DNA of 64,000 nucleotides from Candidatus Rubrivivax defluviihabitans (GTDB lineage Bacteria > Pseudomonadota > Gammaproteobacteria > Burkholderiales > Burkholderiaceae_C), in assembly GCA_016709385.1 (NCBI GenBank), contig JADJMW010000025.1, positions 1 to 64,000 of the forward strand, in the 5' to 3' direction. Position 1 is the stretch's first letter, and each line of letters begins with the position of its first letter. Under the pieces are notes generated by a model. It was not told the origin of the DNA. It did not search any database and was given only the letters and a program-made list of their open reading frames with translations. This document shows positions 34,152 to 41,892 of this stretch, piece after piece. Both the position numbers and the translations under genes were made by a program.

Positions 34152-34949
34152 CTAGGCCACGTCCACGGCACCGCGCGGCAGCTCGGTGCCCGGCCGGGGC
34201 CGGCGCGAAGCGGCTGCGGCCACCGCCGCCAGTTCGGCGCGCAGCGTCTCCAGAACGAACGGGTCCAGCCCAGCCGCGGCGCGCAGCGGTCCGCGCCGCC
34301 GCGCGCCGGGCCGGCGGCCGCGAAAGGCGAAGACGACGCTGTTGGTGAGATCCGCGGCCTCGACCACCAGCACCTCGTCGTCGAAGCTGCGGCGGATGCG
34401 ATCGACGCAGACCTCGAAGCGGCGGTGGCCGGTATGCAGGTTGGCCACCATCACGCCACCCGGCGTCAGCGCGGCGCAACAGTCGTCGTAGAAGCGCTGG
34501 CTGCTCAGTCGCGCCGGCAGGCCCTGGCTGTCGTAGCCGTCCACGAGCAGCACGTCGCAGGGCTCGGCGTCTTCACGCACGACCCGGGCGCCGTCGCCCA
34601 GCACCACGGTAAAGCGGTCGTCGTCGGGCGGCACGTGGAAGGTGTCGCGCAGGGCCACGACGTGCGGATTGATCTCCACCACCCGCAGCCGAGTGCGCGG
34701 CAGGTGGCGGTGGCAGAACTTGGCCAGCGAGCCGCCGCCCAGGCCGATCATCGTGAGCTGCCGCGGCGCCGGCTGGAAGAGCAGGAAGCCCATCATCGTG
34801 CGCGTGTATTCGAGGTCCAGCGCATGCGGGTCGGCCAGCCGCATGCGGCTCTGGACCTCGTGGATGTTGAAGTGCAGCGCGCGGGTGTGCTCGCCCGCCT
34901 GCACGTAGGGTTCGACGTGCGGCTCCTGCGGCGCGGCGGTGGTGGGCAT
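34152..34949 (-). CDS. Spermidine synthase-like (polyamine synthase fold) protein
   Basis: 265 residues of the SpeE-like Rossmann family. Conserved: VQSRMRLADPHALDLEYTRTMMGFLLFQPAPRQLTMIGLGGGSLAKFCHRHLPRTRLRVVEINPHVVALRDTFHVPPDDDRFTVVLGDGARVV (residues 31-124) with the glycine-rich nucleotide loop and the acidic EINP, then DVLLVDGYDSQGLPARLSSQRFYDDCCAALTPGGVMVANL. The classical catalytic DxE(D) gate and N-terminal beta-barrel of true SpeE are reduced. Such proteins are usually annotated transferase/spermidine synthase and their substrates are unknown. An ATG 15 codons upstream is possible. Confidence 0.75.
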   Translation of the reverse strand: MPTTAAPQEPHVEPYVQAGEHTRALHFNIHEVQSRMRLADPHALDLEYTRTMMGFLLFQPAPRQLTMIGLGGGSLAKFCHRHLPRTRLRVVEINPHVVALRDTFHVPPDDDRFTVVLGDGARVVREDAEPCDVLLVDGYDSQGLPARLSSQRFYDDCCAALTPGGVMVANLHTGHRRFEVCVDRIRRSFDDEVLVVEAADLTNSVVFAFRGRRPGARRRGPLRAAAGLDPFVLETLRAELAAVAAAASRRPRPGTELPRGAVDVA

Positions 34950-35034
34950 GGTGCGGCGGTGGCGGTCGGCGCTGCAGGCAAGGACTGCCGGCAACGCGTC
35001 ACCGGCATGTTAACAGCATGTGCGTTGGGTGTGA

Positions 35035-35673
35035 CTATCCGGGCGTGACATCTGGGCGCGACCACCAGCCGCGCTCGGTCATCACCGCTTCGGCCTGCGC
35101 CGCATGGCTGAATTGCAGCGCGTTCCAGCCCAGCGCGCGGGCCGCCTGCACATTGGGGCCGTGGTCGTCCAGGAAGATCAGTCGACCCGGCGCGCTGCCG
35201 AAGCGCGCCGCCGCCAGTTCGAAGATCGCCGGCTCGGGCTTGTTCAGGTGCACACGCGCCGAGAATACGCCGTCGCGGAAGCAGCGCAGGAAGCCGTGCG
35301 TGGCCTCCAGGTGGTCGGCATAAGGCGCCGGCATGTTGGAGATGAAATACAGCTCGCGGCCGGCCTCGTGCAGGCGCCGCAGCAGCGCCACGGTCTCGGG
35401 CACCGGCTGCAGTTCGCCCGGCACCGCGTCCACCGCGCGCTGCACGTCGGCTGCGGCCAGGCCGGTGCGACGCGCGATGCGCTGCACCAGTGCCGGCACC
35501 GCCAACGTGCCGCGGTCGAAGTCGGCCCAGTCGCCGCTGTAGCCTTGAAAGATCTGCGTTGCCCAGTGGCGTGCGCTGGCCTCGTCGGTGGCCAGGTGCG
35601 GCAGTTCGCGCTGCAGCATCGCCACCGGCTGCCAGCGGAACAGCACGCCGGCGAAGTCGAAGACGATCTTCAT
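35035..35673 (-). CDS. HAD-family hydrolase (class IA)
   Basis: 212 residues, haloacid dehalogenase fold of the YihX-like type. Motif I FDFAGVLFRW (nucleophile Asp6; the second Asp is replaced, as often in this subgroup), cap helices to residue about 85, motif II YFISNMPAPYADHL, motif III Lys in LNKPEPAIFELAAARFG, motif IV LIFLDDHGPNVQAARALGWNALQF. Probably dephosphorylates a sugar phosphate: it is the third gene of tal-pgi-HAD and starts 14 bases after the pgi stop, and YihX-type enzymes act on hexose phosphates. Substrate not determined by sequence. Confidence 0.85.
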   Translation of the reverse strand: MKIVFDFAGVLFRWQPVAMLQRELPHLATDEASARHWATQIFQGYSGDWADFDRGTLAVPALVQRIARRTGLAAADVQRAVDAVPGELQPVPETVALLRRLHEAGRELYFISNMPAPYADHLEATHGFLRCFRDGVFSARVHLNKPEPAIFELAAARFGSAPGRLIFLDDHGPNVQAARALGWNALQFSHAAQAEAVMTERGWWSRPDVTPG

Positions 35674-35687
35674 GCGCCCGCGCGGGC

Positions 35688-37271
35688 TCAGGAGGTCAGC
35701 CGCTTCAGCAGGCCCGCGGTGGAAGCGTCCAGGCCCTGCGTGTCGCCCGAGGCCAGCCGCGGCAGCAGTGCGTTGCACAGCGCCTTGCCCAGTTCCACGC
35801 CCCACTGGTCGAAGGAATTGATGCCCCACAGCGCGCCGCTGGTGAAGATGCGGTGCTCGTAGAGCGCGATCAGCGCGCCCAGCGAACGCGGCGTCAGCGC
35901 CTGCAGCAGCAGCGTGGTGCTGGGCCGGTTGCCGGGGAAGCTGCGGTGCCGCGCCAGCACGTCGGGGGCGATGCCGGGCGCGGCCGTGGGCGCCTTCTCG
36001 GCGGCCGCTGCTGCGGCCGTCTTGCCCAGCATCAGCGCCTGGCTTTGCGCCAGGCAGTTGGCCAGCAGCTTGCGGTGCTGGTCGGCCAGGCCGTGCGCCG
36101 GCGTCTTGACGGCGATGAATTCCACCGGCACCACGTCGGTGCCCTGGTGCAGCATCTGGAAATAGGCGTGCTGGCCGTTGGTGCCGGGCTCGCCCCAGAC
36201 CACGGGGCTGCTGCCGTAGGGCAGCGGGTTGCCGTCCCGGTCGACGCGCTTGCCGTTGGATTCCATCTCCAGCTGCTGCAGGTAGGCCGGCAGCCGCTTC
36301 AGACCCTGGTGGTAGGGCGCCACGCTGCGGCTGGTGAAGCGGTGGAAATTGCGGTACCAGACGTCGATCAGCCCCAGCAGCACGGGCAGGTTGTGCTCCA
36401 GCGGCGCCTCGGCGAAGTGCCGGTCCATGGCATGCGCGCCGGCCAGCAGGTCGCGGAAGTTTCGTTCGCCCACGGCCACCGCGATGGGCAGCCCGATGGC
36501 GCTCCACAGCGAAAAACGCCCGCCGACCCAGTCCCAGAAACCGAAGGTGGTGGTGATGCCGAAGGCCGCAGCCGCGGCCACGTTGGTGGTGGTGGCGGCG
36601 AAGTGGCGCGCGATGTCGGTGCCGCCCTGGGCCAGGAACCACTCGCGCGCCACCGTGGCGTTGGCCATCGTCTCCTGCGTCGTGAAGGTCTTGCTGGCGA
36701 CGATGAACAGCGTGTGTTTCGCGTCCAGCCGTTGCAGCAGCGGGGCGATATCGTGACCGTCGACATTGCTCACGAAGTGCAGCCGCTTGTCGGGCCGGCC
36801 GTAGGCCTGCAGCGCCGGCACCGCCATCTGCGGCCCGAGGTCGCTGCCGCCGATGCCGATATTGACGATGTCGGTGAGGCCGGCGTCGCCGCGCACCCGT
36901 TCGGCATAGGCGAGCATGGCGTCGAGCACCGCGTGCACCTCGTCGCTGTACGGCCCGGCGCCGCGCGGCGCGCGCAAGGCGGTGTGCAGCACGGCGCGGC
37001 CCTCGGTGGGGTTGGCGATGTCGCCGCGCAGCAGGGCGTCGCGCTGCGCTTCCAGGTCGCACTGGCGCGCCAGCTCCAGCAGCCACTGCATCGTGGCGGC
37101 ATCGACGAGGTTCTTCGACAGGTCGGCAAAGATCTCGGGCGCGTCGAACGACAGCGCGGCGAAGCGGCCGGCGTCGCGGGTGAAGGCCTCGCGCAGGTCG
37201 AAGTCGCGGCCGTGCGCTTCGAAGTGGCCCTGCAGCGCGGCCCAGGCGGTGGTGGCGTCGCAGCGCTTCAT
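35688..37271 (-). CDS. pgi: Glucose-6-phosphate isomerase
   Basis: 527 residues, full length. Interconverts glucose 6-phosphate and fructose 6-phosphate. Both family signatures are present: DWVGGRFSLWSAIG (residues about 248-261) and GALWGINSFDQWGVELGK near the C-terminus. Other elements are VNIGIGGSDLGPQM (phosphate loop), IVASKTFTTQETM and WGEPGTNGQHAYFQMLHQGTD with the catalytic His. The ATG overlaps the tal stop by four bases, so transaldolase and isomerase are translationally coupled. There is a short alanine-rich insert (KTAAAAAAEKAPTAAP) near residue 430. Confidence 0.96.
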   Translation of the reverse strand: MKRCDATTAWAALQGHFEAHGRDFDLREAFTRDAGRFAALSFDAPEIFADLSKNLVDAATMQWLLELARQCDLEAQRDALLRGDIANPTEGRAVLHTALRAPRGAGPYSDEVHAVLDAMLAYAERVRGDAGLTDIVNIGIGGSDLGPQMAVPALQAYGRPDKRLHFVSNVDGHDIAPLLQRLDAKHTLFIVASKTFTTQETMANATVAREWFLAQGGTDIARHFAATTTNVAAAAAFGITTTFGFWDWVGGRFSLWSAIGLPIAVAVGERNFRDLLAGAHAMDRHFAEAPLEHNLPVLLGLIDVWYRNFHRFTSRSVAPYHQGLKRLPAYLQQLEMESNGKRVDRDGNPLPYGSSPVVWGEPGTNGQHAYFQMLHQGTDVVPVEFIAVKTPAHGLADQHRKLLANCLAQSQALMLGKTAAAAAAEKAPTAAPGIAPDVLARHRSFPGNRPSTTLLLQALTPRSLGALIALYEHRIFTSGALWGINSFDQWGVELGKALCNALLPRLASGDTQGLDASTAGLLKRLTS

Positions 37272-38221
37272 GACGGCAGCGCCTGGATCAGGCGGTCCAG
37301 CTTCACCGCGTCGGCGGCGAAGGCGCGGATGCCCTCGGCCAGCTTCTCGGTGGCCATGGCGTCCTGGTTCAGTGCCCAGCGGAAGGCGGCTTCGTCGTAG
37401 TGCACCTCGGGCATCTCGGCGGCGCGTGCCACCGCGGCGTCGAGTGCGCGGGTGACGGGTTCGTTGCTGGCCTGCAGCGCGGCCAGCAGGTCCGGGCTGA
37501 TGGTCAGCAGGTCGCAGCCGGCCAGCGCCAGGATCTGCCCGGTGTTGCGGAAGCTGGCGCCCATGACCTCGGTGGCGATGCCGAAATGCTTGTAGTGGTT
37601 GTAGATGGTACGCACCGACATCACGCCGGGATCCATGGCGCCGGCATTCGCGGCCTCGATCCAGGCCGCACCGCCGGCCTTCTTGTGCCAGTCGTAGATG
37701 CGGCCCACGAAGGGCGAGATCAACGTCACGCCCGCGTCGCCGCAGGCCACCGCCTGGCAGAAGGCGAACAGCAGCGTCAGGTTGCAGTGGATGCCTTCAC
37801 GCTCGAGCTGCGCGGCGGCCCGGATGCCTTCCCAGGTGGCGGCGATCTTGATCAGCACGCGCTCGCGCGGCACGCCGGCGGCCTGGTACAGCGCGATGAT
37901 CGAGCGCGCGCGCTGCGCCGTGGCTTCGGTGTCGAACGACAGCCGTGCGTCGACCTCGGTGCTCACGCGGCCGGGCACCACGCGCAGGATCTCGGTGCCG
38001 AAGCGCACCAGCACGGCGTCGACCACGGCTTCCAGCGGCGCACCCCGGTGGGCGGCCACGGTGTCGGCCAGCAGCGGCGCGTAGTCGGGCTGCAGCACGG
38101 CCTTCAGGATGAGCGATGGGTTGGTCGTGGCGTCCCGCGGCGCGAACTGCGCCAGTTCGCGGAAATTGCCGGTATCGGCGACCACGGTGGTGTACTGCCT
38201 GAGTTGTTCGAGCTGGTTCAT
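37268..38221 (-). CDS. tal: Transaldolase
   Basis: 317 residues, class I (TalB-like) transaldolase of the pentose phosphate pathway, forming a Schiff base through Lys in VLIKIAATWEGIRAAAQLEREGIHCNLTLLFAFCQAVACGDAGVTLISPFVGRIYDWHKK (residues 131-190). The N-terminal signature DATTNPSLILKAV is at residues 30-42. Upstream of pgi and overlapping it by ATGA. Together with pgi it recycles sugar phosphates; the gluconate kinase far to the left would feed 6-phosphogluconate into the same network. Confidence 0.96.
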   Translation of the reverse strand: MNQLEQLRQYTTVVADTGNFRELAQFAPRDATTNPSLILKAVLQPDYAPLLADTVAAHRGAPLEAVVDAVLVRFGTEILRVVPGRVSTEVDARLSFDTEATAQRARSIIALYQAAGVPRERVLIKIAATWEGIRAAAQLEREGIHCNLTLLFAFCQAVACGDAGVTLISPFVGRIYDWHKKAGGAAWIEAANAGAMDPGVMSVRTIYNHYKHFGIATEVMGASFRNTGQILALAGCDLLTISPDLLAALQASNEPVTRALDAAVARAAEMPEVHYDEAAFRWALNQDAMATEKLAEGIRAFAADAVKLDRLIQALPS

Positions 38222-38327
38222 GCGGGGCGCGTCCGGCGAGCCATGGAAACGGCGAAGACACGATTAGACCCGACACCCGCGGCGGCCGCCTTCGCCCTCG
38301 GCGCCCGGTTCATGGTTCGGCAAGCTC

Positions 38328-38792
38328 TCAGCCTGCGCCGGCCGCGTCGCGTGCCCGCATCTTGGCCGAGACATAGGCGCCGTGAGGGATGTGCAGCAGG
38401 TCCGACACCTTCCACATGACGTGGTTCTCGTGCGCGCTCAGCGTGCCGTCGGCATAGGCCACGCGCCACATCAGTTCCACCATGCGCAGTTTCTGCTCCA
38501 TGCCGAAGGCTTCGTTGATACGCGACGTGAAGCCGAAGAAGTCGGTGGCCTCGCGCGCCGTGCGGCCGGCCAGTTCCAGCAGGCGGTCGCTCTCGTCGGC
38601 GGAGAGCGAGAATTTTTCGCGCAGCGCTGCCAGCACGGCACTGCGCTCGGCCTCGCCGATCTCGGCGCTGGCGCGCATGACCTCCACCAGCAGCACCGCG
38701 GTGGCCAGTTGCAGCGCATGTTCGTCGGGCACGGCGGGGCCGGCCTGCGGCGGCAGCACGGCATTGAACAGATCCCTCAGCGTTCTCAGCAT
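38328..38792 (-). CDS. TerB-like protein (COG4103 type)
   Basis: 154 residues, all-helical TerB/DjlA N-terminal-like fold: VPDEHALQLATAVLLVEVMRASAEIGEAERSAVLAALREKFSLSADESDRLLELAGRTARE (residues 21-81), then DFFGFTSRINEAFGMEQKLRMVELMWRVAYADGTLSAHENHVMWKVSDLLHIPHGAYVSAKMRAR. The paired acidic EIGEAER and ADGTLSAHE sites are the putative metal-binding repeats. Despite the family name there is no tellurite operon; these proteins are widespread and of unknown role. Twenty bases after the glycerate kinase stop. Confidence 0.85.
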   Translation of the reverse strand: MLRTLRDLFNAVLPPQAGPAVPDEHALQLATAVLLVEVMRASAEIGEAERSAVLAALREKFSLSADESDRLLELAGRTAREATDFFGFTSRINEAFGMEQKLRMVELMWRVAYADGTLSAHENHVMWKVSDLLHIPHGAYVSAKMRARDAAGAG

Positions 38793-38812
38793 GTCTCGTG
38801 GCGGGGTGACAT

Positions 38813-40123
38813 TCAGGCGATGTACAGCGCCCGGAAATCGTTGACGTTGGTGAAGGTGGGCCCCGGCACGACCAGGTCGCCCAGCGGCTCGAAGAAGTTG
38901 TAGGCGTCGTTGCGGTCCAGGAAGTCGGCCGCCTTCAGGCCCAGCGCCTGCGCGCGCGCCAGCGTGGACGGCGTGACCAGCGCGCCGGCGTTGTCCTCGA
39001 TGCCGTCGATGCCGTCGGTGTCGGCGGCCAGCACGTGCACGCCCGGTTCGCCTTGTAGCGCAATGGCGCAGCCGAGCAGGAATTCGGTGGCGCGGCCGCC
39101 GCGGCCCCCCTTCTGCCTGACGGTGACCGTGGTCTCGCCGCCCGAGAGAATGACGCAGGGTTTCGCAAAGGGCTCGCCGCGCCGCGCCACCGCACGCGCC
39201 AGCGCGGCGTGCACCTTGCCCACCTCGCGGCTTTCGCCTTCGATCTCGTCGCTGAGGATGTGCGCCGCCACGCCGGCCGCACGCGCTGCCGCGGCGGCGG
39301 CCTCCAGGCTCTGCTGCGGCGTGGCGATCATGTGCACCTCGTGGCCGGCGAAGACGGCGTCGCCAGGCTTGGGCGTCTCGAAGGCGCCGCTGTCCAGCCC
39401 GGCGCGCGCAGCCGGCGGTAGTTCGATGCCGTAGCGGCGCAGGATGGCCAGCGCGTCGGCGCAGGTGCTGGCGTCGGGCACGGTGGGGCCGCTGGCGATG
39501 ATCTCGGGTGCATCGCCCGGCACGTCGCTGATGAGCAGCGTGACCACGCGCGCCGGCGCGCACAGCGCGGCCAGCCGTCCGCCCTTGATGGCGCTCAAGT
39601 GCTTGCGCACGCAGTTCATCTCGTCGATGGCCGCGCCGCTGGCCAGCAAGGCCTTGTTCACGGCCTGCTTGTCGGCCAGCGTGAGCCCCGGCGCGGGCAT
39701 CGAGAGCAGCGCCGAGCCGCCGCCCGAAACGAGGCACAGTACCAGGTCGTTCGCGGTGAGGCCGCGCGTGAGTTCCACCATGCGCTGCGCGGCGCGCTGG
39801 CCGGCGGCGTCGGGCACCGGGTGCGAAGCCTCCACCACCTCGATGCGCCCCGGCCGCGCCTTGTAGGCCGGCGGCACGTGGTCGTAGCGCGTCACCACCA
39901 GTCCCGACAGGGGCGCCGCGACCGGCCACAGCGCGTCCACCGCCGCGGCCATGGCGCCGCCGGCCTTGCCGGCGCCGAGTACGAGCGTGCGGCCCTGGTG
40001 CGAGCCACTCGTGGCCGGCGGCGCGGGCAGGAAGGCGGCGGTGTTGTGTGCCGGCAGGGCACGTTGCACGGCGGCGTCGTACAGGGTGCGCAGGAAGGCG
40101 CGCGGGTCGTCGATGGTGGGCAT
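38813..40123 (-). CDS. ttuD: Glycerate 2-kinase (TtuD/MOFRL type)
   Basis: 436 residues. The family was first called hydroxypyruvate reductase TtuD but its members are class II glycerate 2-kinases with an N-terminal MOFRL-associated domain (LVLGAGKAGGAMAAAVDALWP, residues 48-68; LVSGGGSALLSMPAPGLTLADKQAVNKALLASGAAIDEMNCVRKHLSAIKGGRLA) and a C-terminal MOFRL domain (PCVILSGGETTVTVRQKGGRGGRATEFLLG, DTDGIDGIEDNAGALV). It phosphorylates D-glycerate to 2-phosphoglycerate, the last step of the route from glyoxylate via Gcl and GlxR encoded 4 kb to the right on the same strand. Confidence 0.9.
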   Translation of the reverse strand: MPTIDDPRAFLRTLYDAAVQRALPAHNTAAFLPAPPATSGSHQGRTLVLGAGKAGGAMAAAVDALWPVAAPLSGLVVTRYDHVPPAYKARPGRIEVVEASHPVPDAAGQRAAQRMVELTRGLTANDLVLCLVSGGGSALLSMPAPGLTLADKQAVNKALLASGAAIDEMNCVRKHLSAIKGGRLAALCAPARVVTLLISDVPGDAPEIIASGPTVPDASTCADALAILRRYGIELPPAARAGLDSGAFETPKPGDAVFAGHEVHMIATPQQSLEAAAAAARAAGVAAHILSDEIEGESREVGKVHAALARAVARRGEPFAKPCVILSGGETTVTVRQKGGRGGRATEFLLGCAIALQGEPGVHVLAADTDGIDGIEDNAGALVTPSTLARAQALGLKAADFLDRNDAYNFFEPLGDLVVPGPTFTNVNDFRALYIA

Positions 40124-40135
40124 GGCGGGCAGGTT

Positions 40136-40279
40136 TCAGCGGCTGGATGGAGCGGGGCGGGTGGGGTCGATCCGGGCCACGCCTTCAGGCGCGGGCGCAG
40201 CAGGGGCGTCGAGCCGGTCGCCGGCCACGACGCGCACGCCATCGTGCCTCCAGTGCACTGCGTTATGGTCTGCGGACAT
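40136..40279 (-). CDS. 47-residue ORF resembling the N-terminus of a cupin protein
   Basis: Well-placed Shine-Dalgarno (AGGAG before the ATG at 40279) and start MSADHNAVHWRHDGVRVVAGDRLDAP. The block AVHWRHDGVRVVAGDRLD matches how small cupin-domain proteins begin, but the frame then runs into Pro/Ala-rich sequence and stops at 40136-40138 without any cupin metal-binding histidines. It is either a truncated cupin remnant or a small leader ORF; 12 bases separate its stop from the glycerate kinase ATG, so it could still set translation of that gene. The cupin resemblance is from memory. Confidence 0.5.
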   Translation of the reverse strand: MSADHNAVHWRHDGVRVVAGDRLDAPAAPAPEGVARIDPTRPAPSSR

Positions 40280-40594
40280 TGCGGTCTCCTGCGGCTTCTC
40301 TTTCTCGCATTGTGCTTCCGAGCGTGAAGGACCCCGGACCGCTGCGGGTCGGCACGAGTGCCGGGCGAGCAGTCGGTCCCGCCTTGGCTGGTCGTGTCCT
40401 CGACCGGGGTGAACGCCGACGTCCCCGCACGTGGAGCCGGTCCCTGGTCTCGCCACCAACCCCGGGGGGCGTGGGGCACGAAGGGCCCAATCCGCAGCGC
40501 CTTGCGGCGCGGCGGGGCCGCGCAGCGCCTGCTGAAACGGACGCGGCGCCCGCGGGTGCAGGACCCGCGGGCGCCGCAACTTCAACGGGGCGAG
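40280..40594. other. Gene-poor stretch between the 47-codon ORF and the GG-peptide gene
   Basis: 315 bases, GC-rich. Apart from the strong hairpin at 40543-40577 nothing is recognised. The sequence upstream of the 47-codon ORF must hold its promoter, but no clear -35/-10 pair stands out. Confidence 0.4.
40543..40577 (-). terminator. Strong hairpin after the GG-leader peptide gene
   Basis: Perfect 15-base arms (GCGGCGCCCGCGGGT at 40543-40557 and its complement at 40563-40577) around a five-base loop, beginning 17 bases after the peptide stop codon on the minus strand. Only a weak T-rich stretch (CGTTTC) follows, so it may terminate or simply protect the 3' end of a short, abundant mRNA. Confidence 0.65.
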
Positions 40595-40780
40595 TTATTC
40601 GCTCAGGATGAAGCCCAGGGTCTGCGGCGGAGTCCGCGGCGCGCGCTCCGACAGGATGAAGCCGCCTCCGGCGACACGTGCGAACTGGTCGACGCTCAGT
40701 TCGACCGGGCCGCCCGGGACCCGCCCATCTTGTTCGCGCTGGGCCGGCGCGCCGGGCGGTGTTGTCTTCTGTTCGATCAT
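40595..40780 (-). CDS. Double-glycine-leader peptide precursor with a repeated GFILSE core
   Basis: 61 residues with an excellent ribosome site (AGGAG six bases before the ATG). Residues 28-39 read ELSVDQFARVAGG, the pattern of class II double-glycine leaders (LSxxxFxxVxGG) cut by PCAT or similar peptidase-transporters. The predicted core, residues 40-61, starts with GFILSE and ends with the same GFILSE, joined by RAPRTPPQTL. No Cys, so not a lanthipeptide with thioether rings. No peptidase, modification enzyme or ABC exporter is within the window, so processing machinery would be elsewhere. A strong hairpin follows the stop. Bacteriocin, signal or RiPP precursor are all possible. Confidence 0.6.
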   Translation of the reverse strand: MIEQKTTPPGAPAQREQDGRVPGGPVELSVDQFARVAGGGFILSERAPRTPPQTLGFILSE

Positions 40781-41030
40781 CAATACTCCTGGCTGTTGTG
40801 GAAGGTTCGCGCCAAGACGGCGCACTTCATGCTGGCATCCGTATTGCAGAAGTAACAGCTGTAAGACTTGTCAGGTCGGGCTAGCCCCGAGGGGCTTGCC
40901 GGCCGTGGCGTCGACCTCGGTGCCGCACCGCCCCCCGGCGCAGCGTCGCCACGCCATGCCGCGGGTGTTACAACTCGCCCCGTGGTGCACCAACCCGGCC
41001 GCCCGCCCAGACCCGCGAGGACCTTCGCCC

Positions 41031-41555
41031 ATGGCCCGCCTGCCCTATGCCCGCCTGGCCGACGCCGACAAGGCGCCGCTGGTGGAACGCATCGTTGCCG
41101 AGCGCGGCAGCGTGCTGCACCTGTACCAGATGCTGCTGCACAGCCCGCCGCTGGCCGAAGGCTGGCTGGCCTACCTGACGGCGGTGCGCCACAAGCTCCT
41201 GATCAGCGGCGCGCTGCGCGAGATGATCATCATGCGCGTGGCCCTGCTCAACGGCGCACCCTATGAGGCCGACCAGCACAAGCCGGTGGCGCTGAAGGAG
41301 GGCGTGGCGCCGGCGCAACTGGAGGCACTGGCGGAGTGGGAAACCGCGGAGGTCTTCAGCGCCACCGAACGCGCCGTGCTGCGGCTCACCGACGCGATGA
41401 CGCGGGACATCCACTTCGAGCCCGAGATCCTGTCCGGCGTGCGCCAGCACCTGGGCGAGCGCGGCACGGTGGAGGTGGCAGCCACGATCGCCGCCTACAA
41501 CATGGTGTCGCGCTTCCTGGAAGCGCTGCAGATCCACAGCGACGACCCGCGCTGA
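41031..41555 (+). CDS. Carboxymuconolactone decarboxylase-family protein
   Basis: 174 residues, AhpD-like all-helical fold. Core: LYQMLLHSPPLAEGWLAYLTAVRHKLLISGALREMIIMRVALLNGAPYEADQHKPVALKEGVAPAQLEAL (residues 31-100), then FSATERAVLRLTDAMTRDI and GTVEVAATIAAYNMVSRFLEALQI. The family motif E-x8-N-x2-Y-E-x2-Q-H is visible, but the CxxC pair of peroxidase-active AhpD is absent, so a peroxidase role is unlikely. The ATG lies after a GAGGACC stretch. Substrate unknown; convergent with the CDGSH gene 19 bases away. Confidence 0.85.
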   Translation: MARLPYARLADADKAPLVERIVAERGSVLHLYQMLLHSPPLAEGWLAYLTAVRHKLLISGALREMIIMRVALLNGAPYEADQHKPVALKEGVAPAQLEALAEWETAEVFSATERAVLRLTDAMTRDIHFEPEILSGVRQHLGERGTVEVAATIAAYNMVSRFLEALQIHSDDPR

Positions 41556-41574
41556 CGCGGCGCGGCGGCAGACT

Positions 41575-41820
41575 TCACCCGGCCTGCTTGTGCGAGCCGT
41601 CGCACAGCGGCTGCCTGGCCGTGCCCTTGCAGCCGCAGAAATGGACGGTCTTGCTTTCGCTGGCCGTGTACTTGACCGGTGTGAACTCGCGCGCGGCATT
41701 GTGCGAACCGTCGCAGAAGGGCTGCGTTTTGCTCAGTCCGCAGGCACACCACCAGTAGTCCTTGCCCTGCTCCACGGCCACGGCGAAAGGGGTGTCGGAA
41801 GCGCGAACGGGATGGGCCAT
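41575..41820 (-). CDS. CDGSH iron-sulfur domain protein with two clusters
   Basis: 81 residues holding two CDGSH-type [2Fe-2S] motifs in tandem: WWCACGLSKTQPFCDGSHNAA (residues 23-43) and HFCGCKGTARQPLCDGSHK (residues 60-78). Each has the C-x-C-x2-[ST]/G-x3-P-x-C-D-G-S-H pattern (mitoNEET fold, 3Cys-1His ligation). Tandem-motif proteins occur widely in bacteria; roles in electron transfer or cluster transfer are proposed but not settled. A monocistronic gene, 72 bases after the start-distal end of nothing related; no operon evidence. Confidence 0.93.
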   Translation of the reverse strand: MAHPVRASDTPFAVAVEQGKDYWWCACGLSKTQPFCDGSHNAAREFTPVKYTASESKTVHFCGCKGTARQPLCDGSHKQAG

Positions 41821-41892
41821 GTCGTTTCCCTTGCGGTTGGGGCGGTTGGGGCGGTTGATGGCCGTACTTTGCCACGTGTGGCGGCAGGGCGC

